A DNA stretch of 46,180 nucleotides from Colimorpha_A sp045540115 (GTDB lineage: Bacteria; Bacillota; Clostridia; Oscillospirales; CAG-272). Position 1 is the first letter of the stretch. The number at the start of each line of letters is the position of its first letter. Of this stretch, positions 1 through 7,308 are shown in pieces. The notes below the pieces were generated by a model. The model made no database searches. It was not told where the DNA came from and saw only the letters and a program-made list of their open reading frames with translations. Where the stretch lies: NCBI GenBank assembly GCA_045540115.1, contig JAZQGR010000107.1:1-46180 (forward strand), read 5' to 3'. Made by a program: the position numbers and the translations under genes.

Positions 1-27
1 GTGGTGCTCTCGAAGGGTGATATGCAT
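1..27 (-). CDS. Start of a coupled third gene of the element operon (partial)
   Basis: The first nine codons (MHITLREHH) run off the left edge of the window. The ATG shares one base with the TAA stop of the upstream helix-turn-helix gene (TAATG), a typical translational-coupling arrangement. Too little is visible to assign a family. In integrative elements of Clostridia, the gene following small excisionase-like genes is often a tyrosine recombinase, so an integrase is possible, but that is only inference from position. Confidence 0.45.
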
Positions 28-575
28 TAACCGAAGTATTTATCCAGCAGTTCGCGGTGGGTTTTGCTTTTCCTCGCGATGCGGAAGGCGTAGTCGCAGG
101 TGAAGTCGATGAGCCATTCGCGGGGTACAATCTCGAAGTTATGGGCTTTGGTGATGCGGAGCCAGCCGCGGTTGATCCATCGGCGGACGGATTCATGCTC
201 GTAGCCGAGGACGCTTTCCACGTCCTTTGGCGTGATGACGTCGGGCAGGTCGTACCACTGATCGTCGAGCCACGGGCGGAAGTCCTTTGGAACTTGGTGC
301 GCATACAAGTAGTACTTATCCGGCTCTCGTTTCCCCGGTTTTTTGGCGGTAAATGTGACGGGGATGAAATACTTCTCGGGGTGCTCGGCGCTGTCCTTTA
401 TATATGCGTCGAGGTCTTTTCGAAGGACGGTGTAACGGCGGGTTTTCTTGCCGGAGTCTTTGCAGGGGATCATTCCATTCTGGAGCATCCAGGCGCACTT
501 GCGTTTGCTGATATGTAAGATTTTGCAGACCTGTTCGGCGGAGAGTTTTTCGTCCTTCTTTGTTTTATTCGTCAT
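27..575 (-). CDS. Helix-turn-helix protein with two HTH-like segments
   Basis: A 182-residue protein. Residues about 12-55 (LSAEQVCKILHISKRKCAWM followed by RRYTVLRKDLDAYI) have the look of an excisionase or MerR-type winged helix. Residues about 115-150 (DVESVLGYEHESVRRWINRG) look like a second DNA-binding helix-turn-helix. It starts inside the 3' end of the preceding 88-residue HTH gene (11-bp overlap) and its stop overlaps the next ATG, so three genes are co-translated. It probably binds DNA for excision or regulation of a mobile element. No enzymatic motif is seen. Exact family unassigned. Confidence 0.75.
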   Translation of the reverse strand: MTNKTKKDEKLSAEQVCKILHISKRKCAWMLQNGMIPCKDSGKKTRRYTVLRKDLDAYIKDSAEHPEKYFIPVTFTAKKPGKREPDKYYLYAHQVPKDFRPWLDDQWYDLPDVITPKDVESVLGYEHESVRRWINRGWLRITKAHNFEIVPREWLIDFTCDYAFRIARKSKTHRELLDKYFG

Positions 576-831
576 GGCTCATCCTCTCCCGCTGTCGCCT
601 TTGCCATGCGGTTTCGTCGTCGGTGGTGGCGGCGAGGTAATCGATGAAGTCGGCTTTGCTGATCAGCCGCTTGCCTCGGTAGGCATATGCGATGAGCTTG
701 CCTTCGTTGATTGCCGCGTGGATGCTGTTCTTGCTCACGTGAATCAGCCTTGATGCTTGGAGTGCGGTGATCACGTCGGGGCATTTGCGTAAGAGGTGCT
801 CCAGCCCTTTTATCTTTTCTTCGGTTGTCAT
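565..831 (-). CDS. Excisionase-family DNA-binding protein
   Basis: An 88-residue protein with a compact HTH (DVITALQASRLIHVSKNSIH, then GKLIAYAYRGKRLISKADFIDYL), the pattern of helix_turn_helix_17/excisionase proteins: recognition helix, short wing with basic residues, then a leucine-rich helix. Start ATG at 831 is preceded by a good ribosome site (AGAAAGGAG, 8 nt upstream). It is the first visible gene of the minus-strand operon running off the left edge. Small basic proteins of this type direct integrase toward excision or regulate element genes. Which of these roles applies cannot be told here. Confidence 0.75.
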   Translation of the reverse strand: MTTEEKIKGLEHLLRKCPDVITALQASRLIHVSKNSIHAAINEGKLIAYAYRGKRLISKADFIDYLAATTDDETAWQRRQRERMSHDE

Positions 832-934
832 CGTGTGACTCCTTTCTGCTTTGTCAGCACACAGGATATCACAAAGATTTGATAAGTCCAGAGAGAATCG
901 GAGAAAAAACTCAATTAATTATATAACACACCGT

Positions 935-1819
935 TTAAATTTTTAATACTTGTTGAGTACTCGTTTTTATCGGCACAGGAAGCAAAAAATAACGAGTGTT
1001 GGGGTTGTCTACATCATCTTGATCAAGCCTATATCTATTGGTATACAAAATCGTGAGATCAGCTTGTGTGAAATCAATTCGAACCTCATCTACAGATTCA
1101 TAATATACTGCAGTGAAGCCTCCTTCGGCTGCGTCATCAATCAATGGTACATCTCCCCCGGCTGGAATTATTTGACTACGTTCTGTATATGATTCAAATT
1201 TATCTGCATAGAAAAAGCAATTGCTTTCAGAAGTTAGCAGTGTCTTAATACTGATATCTTTTCCTACTGTTTCATCATTTGTCATTTGAAGAGCTTTTCT
1301 AAATAGCTCCGAGGTTACACCACCGTTGTTATACGCCGGATCAGTTAATTTCTCCATACGAAAGCCTTGCATCGTACGAAATGTTTCAGACGATCCTATC
1401 CATGCATTTTCACATTCGTTCATCTGGCCATTCTTTATACAAACTATATGTTGTTCATTGTTTTTTACATAACAAACTATAAATTCTATATCATTGACTG
1501 GAGCCGTTTTATGAATTGAAAAAGCTTGGTTGCACAGATACTCCTCGCTGAAATCCTTTTTATCTTCAAGCGTATTTAACAACTGATAGACATAATAAAT
1601 ATTATTACCCGCAAAAGACAGGCAACATGTTTGATTCAAGATAAGTGTCTTTATCAATCCATATTGTTTAAGGGCTCTCCTTGTTGGCTCACTCCAATTG
1701 CTGGCATTATTATCAAACGATATCTTCGTATCACTATAAATAGCCAATGTGTAAATTGTATCGTCATTTATAGTAATCCTATTCTTTTCTGCGTATACAA
1801 AACTCATAAACTCATTCAA
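935..1819 (-). CDS. Uncharacterised AT-rich cargo protein, possibly proteasome-like fold
   Basis: A 294-residue soluble protein without signal peptide or membrane segment. The N-terminal third (IYTLAIYSDTKIS, then LIKTLILNQTCCLSFAGN) resembles the first strands of HslV/proteasome-type Ntn hydrolases, where a D-x-K segment is followed by a hydrophobic strand ending in AGN/AGG. This is a pattern impression only, and no N-terminal Thr/Ser nucleophile is present. Start chosen at 1819, with AAGGAGG 5 nt upstream and a TTGAAA-17-TATAAT promoter further up. Codon use is much more AT-rich than the central window, in keeping with acquired cargo. Function unknown; the gene is very likely real. Confidence 0.7.
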   Translation of the reverse strand: MNEFMSFVYAEKNRITINDDTIYTLAIYSDTKISFDNNASNWSEPTRRALKQYGLIKTLILNQTCCLSFAGNNIYYVYQLLNTLEDKKDFSEEYLCNQAFSIHKTAPVNDIEFIVCYVKNNEQHIVCIKNGQMNECENAWIGSSETFRTMQGFRMEKLTDPAYNNGGVTSELFRKALQMTNDETVGKDISIKTLLTSESNCFFYADKFESYTERSQIIPAGGDVPLIDDAAEGGFTAVYYESVDEVRIDFTQADLTILYTNRYRLDQDDVDNPNTRYFLLPVPIKTSTQQVLKI

Positions 1820-1849
1820 TCCTCCTTTTCAGCCATTATGTTTTTATTT

Positions 1850-1878
1850 ATTATATCACAATACATACCTCCTTTCAA
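1850..1878 (-). promoter_or_regulatory. Sigma-A promoter for the 935-1819 gene
   Basis: On the minus strand, TTGAAA (1873-1878) and TATAAT (1850-1855) are separated by exactly 17 bp and lie about 30 bp before the start codon. Confidence 0.7.
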
Positions 1879-1998
1879 TTGATTTGAATAACCAAAATTC
1901 AAAATAACTATGAACTTATTGTCGAATGAGAAATTTGCTTGAAATTCTTTAAAAAACTGATATAATATCAATGGAATGTAGGTCTTTATGAAAACAAA

Positions 1999-2161
1999 AC
2001 AGTGACCACCCGTCCCTTTGGCCTTGAGAAAGCCGTGCATTTTTCTCGGAAGGGGCAATAAAGCGGTCACGAGTTCGCTAATTTTTGCGGAAATTAGGGA
2101 CAGTGAGAGACAGGAAGAGCCTGCTTTACAGCTGCTCGAAATCAGTTTGTCTTAACGGACA
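1999..2161 (+). other. Segment with several nested hairpins between AT-rich cargo and the tRNA-like end
   Basis: This non-coding stretch is rich in potential stems: GTGACC (2002-2007) with GGTCAC (2065-2070), enclosing CCCTT (2014-2018) with AAGGG (2050-2054) and GAGAAA (2026-2031) with TTTCTC (2042-2047). Then come CTAATTT/AAATTAG (2078-2084/2091-2097), CAGG/CCTG (2111-2114/2120-2123), AGCTG/CAGTT (2130-2134/2143-2147) and TGTC/GACA (2148-2151/2158-2161). The density suggests a structured RNA or recombinase-arm site. No known RNA family was recognised. It fills most of the gene-free gap 1820-2324. Confidence 0.4.
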
Positions 2162-2187
2162 CGATGGTTCGAATCCCTCTCTGCCCA
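2162..2187 (+). other. tRNA 3'-end-like sequence, possible attachment site
   Basis: A canonical T-loop (GGTTCGAATCC) is followed by CCTCTCTGCCCA, which reads as the T-stem 3' side, acceptor 3' strand TCTGCCC and discriminator A. The preceding hairpins at 2130-2147 (loop with CGA) and 2148-2161 (variable-arm-like) are in the order of a class II tRNA. However, the anticodon loop is 8 nt, the T stem has a mismatch (GATGG against CCCTC), and no clean acceptor 5' strand or D arm is present. The better reading is a tRNA 3' fragment left at the right end of an integrated element; a decayed tRNA-Ser is the alternative. Confidence 0.45.
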
Positions 2188-2324
2188 AAGACCGCTGTTC
2201 CAACTAATTGCGATCGTTTTTACATAATAATCGGTTCTATAAGTCAGAATTTCTTAACCTGAAGATAATTTGGAATGTTTATCAATTTGATTTGATCGTC
2301 ATGTTCTTAAGAGGTAATCGCTTT

Positions 2325-3707
2325 ATGCAGTTTGAATTAAAGTCTAAAACATTCTATCGTAAAACACTATTCTTGATGGCTCCTATTGTGCTGCAGCAAA
2401 CAATCAACTTCGGAGTCAACTTTTTGGACAATGTCATGATGGGCAGCTTTGGCGAAGTTCATATCGCAGCTGTTTCGTTCGGTAATCAGTTCTATTCTCT
2501 GTTCCAATTTATCTGTATGGGCTTAGGAAGCGGTGCAGTAGTTCTTTCCTCCCAATTCTGGGGTGGAAAAAAGCTATCGCCAATGAAAACAGTTGCTGCA
2601 ATTTCCCTGCGATTAACATTGGCGATTTGCCTGTTATTTACGTTGGTTTCGCTTATGTTGCCCGAAATCATTATGCGTATATTTACTAACGAGGCTTCTG
2701 TCATTGCAGTCGGCACACCCTATGTCAGGCTTATTGGATTCACATTCATTCTCTCCGGATTATCTTCAACAATAACCTATCTCTTGCGAAGCACCGGTAA
2801 CACTTTGATTCCGTTTATTGGCTCGGCAGGTGCGTTTGTTTTGAATCTCTTCTTTAACTGGGTGTTCATTTTTGGTGAATTAGGTGCACCCCAATTGGAG
2901 ATAGTCGGTGCCGCTGTTGGAACGATCATTGCAAGAGTTTTTGAATTCTGCCTTGTGTTCGGCTATTTTATCTTCAAAGATAAAAACTTCCATTTCAGAT
3001 TGCCTGATTTCAAATTGCCCGGCTCACAGCTGTACAAGCAGTATTTCAAATACAGTATTCCTGTATTAGTCAGTGACACGCTGTTGGGAGCAAGTCTGTT
3101 AATAGTCAGTATTATTACAGGACATATGGGCGAAGAAATGGCTGCATCCAGTTCTATTGTAAACTCTGTCGTTCAGATAACAAACGTATTAAACATGGGT
3201 ATGGCAGGTGCGGCCGCTATTGTAGTTGGCAATACTATTGGAACAGGAGATATACCAAAAGCCAAGCGTGAAGGAAACAGCTATATGCTCCTCTCCCTGC
3301 TATACGGTTTTTTCATGATAGGGGTTCTGTTGTTGCTTGAAACACCATATATGAATCTATATAATGTTTCGGAAGAAACGGCCCGTATGGTTCATGGAAT
3401 GTTCCTTGTTAATTGTGCATGGCTTCCCATCCAAGCTAACGCCTATGCAACGTCCAAGGGAATCCTGCGAGGCAGTGGCGACACCCGATTCCTTATGTTT
3501 ATTGACAGCAGTGCAGTTTGGCTCGTTTCTATTCCCTTGGGGGCTCTTGCCGGATTTGTATGGAATCTTTCTCCTGTCTGGGTTTACTTACTCCTCCGAC
3601 TGGAATACCCATTAAAGGGGATTATCTGTTTTATTCGGTATTGTACCGGCAAATGGATTAATACAATTACTTCGAGTGATCTAAACAAACCTTCCGTACA
3701 TAATTGA
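2325..3707 (+). CDS. MATE-family multidrug/Na+ (H+) antiporter
   Basis: An integral membrane exporter of about 460 residues with some 12 hydrophobic segments in two homologous halves, the usual MATE length. The opening APIVLQQTINFGVNFLDNVM and the second-half segment with GMAGAAAIVVGN match MATE halves; the end (VYLLLRLEYPLKGII) matches the MATE C-terminus. The frame stays open back to a TTG at 2208, but ATG 2325 is preferred: GAGG lies 10 nt upstream (2311-2314) and the protein then begins at the normal place. ATG 2301 is an alternative. It likely extrudes cationic drugs or metabolites by ion antiport. AT-rich, directly beside the putative element end, so possibly acquired. Confidence 0.88.
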   Translation: MQFELKSKTFYRKTLFLMAPIVLQQTINFGVNFLDNVMMGSFGEVHIAAVSFGNQFYSLFQFICMGLGSGAVVLSSQFWGGKKLSPMKTVAAISLRLTLAICLLFTLVSLMLPEIIMRIFTNEASVIAVGTPYVRLIGFTFILSGLSSTITYLLRSTGNTLIPFIGSAGAFVLNLFFNWVFIFGELGAPQLEIVGAAVGTIIARVFEFCLVFGYFIFKDKNFHFRLPDFKLPGSQLYKQYFKYSIPVLVSDTLLGASLLIVSIITGHMGEEMAASSSIVNSVVQITNVLNMGMAGAAAIVVGNTIGTGDIPKAKREGNSYMLLSLLYGFFMIGVLLLLETPYMNLYNVSEETARMVHGMFLVNCAWLPIQANAYATSKGILRGSGDTRFLMFIDSSAVWLVSIPLGALAGFVWNLSPVWVYLLLRLEYPLKGIICFIRYCTGKWINTITSSDLNKPSVHN

Positions 3708-3732
3708 CAAAAACACATATCAATGATACAAT
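3704..3732 (+). promoter_or_regulatory. Near-consensus promoter for the 3765 gene
   Basis: TTGACA (3704-3709), 17-bp spacer, TACAAT (3727-3732). The -35 box overlaps the last codons and stop of the MATE gene, so the downstream gene has its own transcript. Confidence 0.7.
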
Positions 3733-3764
3733 TATTAAAACACAACTTGTCAGGAGAAAAAATT

Positions 3765-4895
3765 ATGGGAAATTTTTCACCTATTATTGAGGATATAAAG
3801 CACCTTTCGACCTTTTCTGAAAAAACAAGCTTTTTGACCTTAATTCTCAATTCTTTTCAAAACAGAAAAGTAAAGATTTATCCCGAAGACAGAAAAGAGC
3901 TATCTGCTTTTGTATTTGAAGAAATAAGCAAACTTATTGAATTGATCCCCACACTCCAAACGTATAAAGAAAAAGACGAGGTTTTCGGGTATGAGGATAA
4001 TCTTCTCGGAATCGTTATGCTGTGCTATTCCTCGCCTGCGGAGATCGACGAAGCGAATTTGAATAATTTAAGAACACTTGCGTTGCTTGTCGATAAAGAA
4101 AGATTTGTCGAAAACGGAATCGATAATATTTTCAAGAATAATCAAAATGATATAGTTGCCGTAAATCAGCTCCTTGCCTCTGTGATTCCGTTAAAGGACG
4201 AATTTCAAAAAGGACAAATATATCAAGGATTGCTTCATTATCAAGGCAGCATAAGCAAGCTTCCGCCAGATTCAAAGACGTTATTTGCCGACTATATTTC
4301 TTCTGAACTAAAACGATATCTTGATACTCCTCTTGATGACGTTATAATTAATAATTTGGAGTTTGCCTGCGACGTTTCAAAATATTTTATAAATGATACC
4401 ATTATTTCTCTTTTATACGATATTTTGAAGCTTGAAAAAAATAACGTTAATTATTATGCAGTAGCTACATTACTAAACGCCGATCAGACAGTTCCCTCAA
4501 ATGTCATAGTGTCTCTTGCCAACGATATCGTATATGCCGATATGACTTATTCGGTTTTAAAGCAGCACGGATTGCAGTCGCTCTTCCCGACCGAATTGTC
4601 TGACCCCGAATATCTTGCAAAAAGCGACTTGGTTCATTGGTTGACATATCCCACAGAGCTCGGAAAACAACCCGATCAGATAGAATATCTCGGCAAGGTA
4701 AAAAAGAAGGAAGAGTATCATATTTTCCGTTATATGTCCGATAGTAATAACTTGGGAGACGATCTGAAAAATCAGTGGCTGATTGGTTGGTCAAATGATG
4801 AAGGTGGCACCTTTAGTAATTTTGACCGATACTCTGATTTTGAGAAAAATACTATCGAAAAAACCTTGAAGAATATAAAAAAGCGATTGCTTTAA
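3765..4895 (+). CDS. Uncharacterised all-helical protein
   Basis: A 376-residue soluble protein that I do not recognise. It starts at ATG 3765 (AGGAG 8 nt upstream), not at an earlier in-frame ATG at 3723 that lies inside the promoter. The sequence is strongly helical (for example EDRKELSAFVFEEISKLIEL near residue 45). It has repeated leucine-rich stretches, as in HEAT-like or TPR-like scaffolds, but no clear repeat consensus. The final part (SDSNNLGDDLKNQWLIGWSN) is more polar. No signal peptide, membrane segment or catalytic motif is visible. It is expressed from its own promoter and ends in a strong terminator. The AT-rich composition matches the neighbouring acquired region. Confidence 0.75.
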   Translation: MGNFSPIIEDIKHLSTFSEKTSFLTLILNSFQNRKVKIYPEDRKELSAFVFEEISKLIELIPTLQTYKEKDEVFGYEDNLLGIVMLCYSSPAEIDEANLNNLRTLALLVDKERFVENGIDNIFKNNQNDIVAVNQLLASVIPLKDEFQKGQIYQGLLHYQGSISKLPPDSKTLFADYISSELKRYLDTPLDDVIINNLEFACDVSKYFINDTIISLLYDILKLEKNNVNYYAVATLLNADQTVPSNVIVSLANDIVYADMTYSVLKQHGLQSLFPTELSDPEYLAKSDLVHWLTYPTELGKQPDQIEYLGKVKKKEEYHIFRYMSDSNNLGDDLKNQWLIGWSNDEGGTFSNFDRYSDFEKNTIEKTLKNIKKRLL

Positions 4896-4899
4896 CCTT

Positions 4900-4935
4900 A
4901 AAAAAGGGCTGACCGTTCGGTCTGCCCTTTTCTTA
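4900..4935 (+). terminator. Rho-independent terminator after the 3765-4895 gene
   Basis: Stem GGGCTGACCG / GGTCTGCCC with a T-rich tail (CCCTTTTCTT), immediately after the stop codon. Confidence 0.75.
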
Positions 4936-4962
4936 TACTCTGCCCTTTTTTCGAGCAGCGTC

Positions 4963-4991
4963 TTTACAGTTGCACCGCAATGTGATATACT
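4963..4991 (+). promoter_or_regulatory. Promoter for tatD
   Basis: TTTACA (4963-4968), 17-bp spacer, TATACT (4986-4991), about 30 bp before the start codon. Confidence 0.6.
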
Positions 4992-5023
4992 GAATAAGTA
5001 CTCATCAGAAAGGTTATTCATCA

Positions 5024-5833
5024 ATGACCAAACTATTCGACACTCACGCCCACTATTTTGCCGAGAGGTTCAACGAGCTTGACGGCGGTGCCGATACTAT
5101 CTTATCGTCCGTAGAGTTTAAAGAAACCGTCGGTAAGGTTATCTGCGTTGGCTCGGATCCGATAAACGTGCACATTTCGACGGATCTTGCAAGGAAATAT
5201 GACTTTATGTATGCCGCTGTCGGTATTCATCCCGATGACGCGCAGAACATGTGCAAAAAGACGCCTGACGAAGAGATATACGACTGCGTTGAGTCGCTTA
5301 TTGCCGATGAAAAAACAAGAAAAGAAAACAAGATCGTTGCCGTCGGTGAGATAGGGTTCGACTATTACCGTCAACCGATCGATAAGCCTTTGCAGTACGA
5401 ATATTTTTCAAAACAGATGGAGATCGCGAAAAAGTACGGGCTTCCCGTCATCGTTCACAACCGAAACGCACACGGCGACACGCTCGATATGCTCCGCCGT
5501 TATCCTGAGGTCACAGGCGTGCTTCACAGCTGCTCCATGAGCGCGGAAATGGTAAAAGAGGTGGTCAAGCTTGGCTGGTACGTCTCGTTTTCGGGAAGCG
5601 TGACCTTTGAAAACGCCGAAAGAGTCCGCTCTGCCTGCCGCGCGGTGCCGCTTGACAGACTTCTCATTGAGACAGATGCGCCGTACCTTGCGCCCGTACC
5701 GTATCGCGGCAAGGTGAATCATTCTATTCTGATGAAAGAGGTATGCGCTACCGTTGCAAATATCCACGGCATTTCTGCCGAAGAAATGGCAAAGTTAACC
5801 TACGAAAACGCTTGCAGGCTGTTTAATTTGTAA
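5024..5833 (+). CDS. tatD: TatD-family metal-dependent DNase
   Basis: A 269-residue TIM-barrel hydrolase of normal family length. Metal ligands are all in place: H8-x-H10 (DTHAH), E109 in VGEIGFDYY, H145 (VIVHNRNA), H168 (GVLHSC) and D218 (LLIETDAPYLAP). TatD enzymes are 3'-5' exonucleases/DNases acting on DNA in repair or quality control; some act as deacylases. Start ATG is preceded by GAAAGG. It is a single-gene transcript between a terminator upstream and a bidirectional terminator downstream. Catalytic residues are intact, so activity is expected. Confidence 0.93.
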   Translation: MTKLFDTHAHYFAERFNELDGGADTILSSVEFKETVGKVICVGSDPINVHISTDLARKYDFMYAAVGIHPDDAQNMCKKTPDEEIYDCVESLIADEKTRKENKIVAVGEIGFDYYRQPIDKPLQYEYFSKQMEIAKKYGLPVIVHNRNAHGDTLDMLRRYPEVTGVLHSCSMSAEMVKEVVKLGWYVSFSGSVTFENAERVRSACRAVPLDRLLIETDAPYLAPVPYRGKVNHSILMKEVCATVANIHGISAEEMAKLTYENACRLFNL

Positions 5834-5866
5834 GTACTCGCTTCATAACTCATAATAAACATAATT

Positions 5867-5895
5867 AAAGGGCTACCGTAACGGTAGCCCTTTGT
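5867..5895. terminator. Bidirectional terminator between tatD and the sugar operon
   Basis: Palindrome AAAGGGCTACCGT / ACGGTAGCCCTTT with A-tract on one side and T-tract on the other. It serves tatD (+) and the nine-gene operon (-). Confidence 0.85.
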
Positions 5896-5896
5896 T

Positions 5897-7297
5897 TTAC
5901 ACCTTATCAACGTGCAGATTCGGGAAATATTTACAGAACTCGGTAATTTCGCGGGTATAGTCGCCCTCGATCTCTACAAAGTGATGGATATACGGGCCGT
6001 CGATAAGCTTATCCTCGATCTTCTGAAGATCATCGAACTCGCCCCAGATATAAGTTCCGTGAGTCTGAGGACCCTTTGTGGTCTGACAGGTAAGAGGCAG
6101 GATAACGTATCTGCCTCCGTCCTCTCTGTCCATGCGTGTGACGGTATACTTTCCGTCCTTTCCTCTGAACCATTCTCTCTGATTAACGAGACGCGCTTCG
6201 CTGTCGGACGCCTTACAGGAAAGCGGGAAGGGACCGCAATGCCAGAGAAGCTCGGCGTTCTTGTTTTCGGGATGACGAACGGTAAATTCGCCGAAGAGCG
6301 GCTTGCCCTCGCCGAGAGTTGCGCACTTAAGGAGTACCATCGACATAGCGCAATGCATATCGCTTTCGCAGGAAACCATATAACCGAGGTCATTAAGGAG
6401 ACCGTAAACGGCGCAGGGTGCAAGACCGTCGAACATAACGGGGGTTGCCGTCCAGCACTCAGCCGAGATAACATCAAGCTTGAACTCGTCAAAGAGGTTC
6501 TTGTAAACGACAGCAAGCTTTGACATACCGTGTATATACTTCGGAGTCAGGTCGTCGAGGCGGAAATTGTTTTTGAAATACTCTTCAAATTCTGCAATCT
6601 CCTCGCCGTAAAGCTCGTCTGCCGTCTTCATTCTTGCTTCAACAAGAGCAAAATTGATCGGGATTATGCGGATACCGAACTGCTCCATGAGCTCTCCCTC
6701 GTTCCAGATGACCGAGAAGAATGGAGCGGGACGCGCGCCGATCTGACCGATACGAAGTCCCGTGAAGTTCTTGACCATACAGGCAACGCGCACGAAGCTT
6801 TCAAAGCCTTCCTTAAATTCATCGGATTCCACGCGGCAGCAAGGGAGATGCGAGAACGGGATACGGTATCTCTGCATCTGACGGGAGACGCCGAAAAGTC
6901 CGCATTGGGAGTCTGTCGGACGCATTCCGTCAACGTAATATTCATCGTCAAGAGGCGCCCAGAGAAGAACGGGCTTACCGAGCTGCTTTGCGATATCGGC
7001 AGCAGCCTCCTCGTTGCCGAAGTTGCAGTTGATTATCATAACCGCGTCGACCTTTTCGTTCTTGAAACGCTCGATGACCTCGGCAGCGGAGGCGTCATCG
7101 AAAACGAGATCCTTTATACCGATGCCCTTATTGTCAACAAACGTGACCTTATCGGTCGTGAAATTTTTTTCTATGTATTCGACAAAGCGAGCGCCTCTCT
7201 GCTCTGCCGAATACCACGTAAGGAATGTACCTCTCGGTCTGTCGGTCGCATTTCTGCGCATTGCGACGAGTCCAATTTTGACGTTGTAGTTAAGCAT
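5897..7297 (-). CDS. L-fucose/L-arabinose isomerase-like protein
   Basis: A 466-residue protein of the fucose isomerase-related family (COG2407 type), which interconverts aldoses and ketoses with a divalent metal. Family features: the N-terminal Rossmann-like half (KVDAVMIINCNFGNEEAAAD, VLLWAPLDDEYYVDG), the middle (SAECWTATPVMFDGLAPCAV) and the C-terminal barrel with HCGPFPLSCKA. Length is shorter than true FucI (about 590 residues), as usual for these homologues, so the substrate is probably not fucose. Last gene of the nine-gene operon, 11 bp after the Etf fusion, with AAAGGAGAA before the ATG. Substrate unknown. Confidence 0.8.
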   Translation of the reverse strand: MLNYNVKIGLVAMRRNATDRPRGTFLTWYSAEQRGARFVEYIEKNFTTDKVTFVDNKGIGIKDLVFDDASAAEVIERFKNEKVDAVMIINCNFGNEEAAADIAKQLGKPVLLWAPLDDEYYVDGMRPTDSQCGLFGVSRQMQRYRIPFSHLPCCRVESDEFKEGFESFVRVACMVKNFTGLRIGQIGARPAPFFSVIWNEGELMEQFGIRIIPINFALVEARMKTADELYGEEIAEFEEYFKNNFRLDDLTPKYIHGMSKLAVVYKNLFDEFKLDVISAECWTATPVMFDGLAPCAVYGLLNDLGYMVSCESDMHCAMSMVLLKCATLGEGKPLFGEFTVRHPENKNAELLWHCGPFPLSCKASDSEARLVNQREWFRGKDGKYTVTRMDREDGGRYVILPLTCQTTKGPQTHGTYIWGEFDDLQKIEDKLIDGPYIHHFVEIEGDYTREITEFCKYFPNLHVDKV

Positions 7298-7308
7298 AAT
7301 CTTCTCCT

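Noticed and set aside
1816..2070. Small minus-strand frame upstream of the AT-rich cargo gene
   Set aside because: It spans the cargo gene's promoter and the hairpin segment, with no supporting ribosome site.
2208..2324. N-terminal extension of the MATE protein from TTG 2208
   Set aside because: No ribosome site at the TTG, and the extra residues do not resemble MATE proteins; GAGG lies before ATG 2325.
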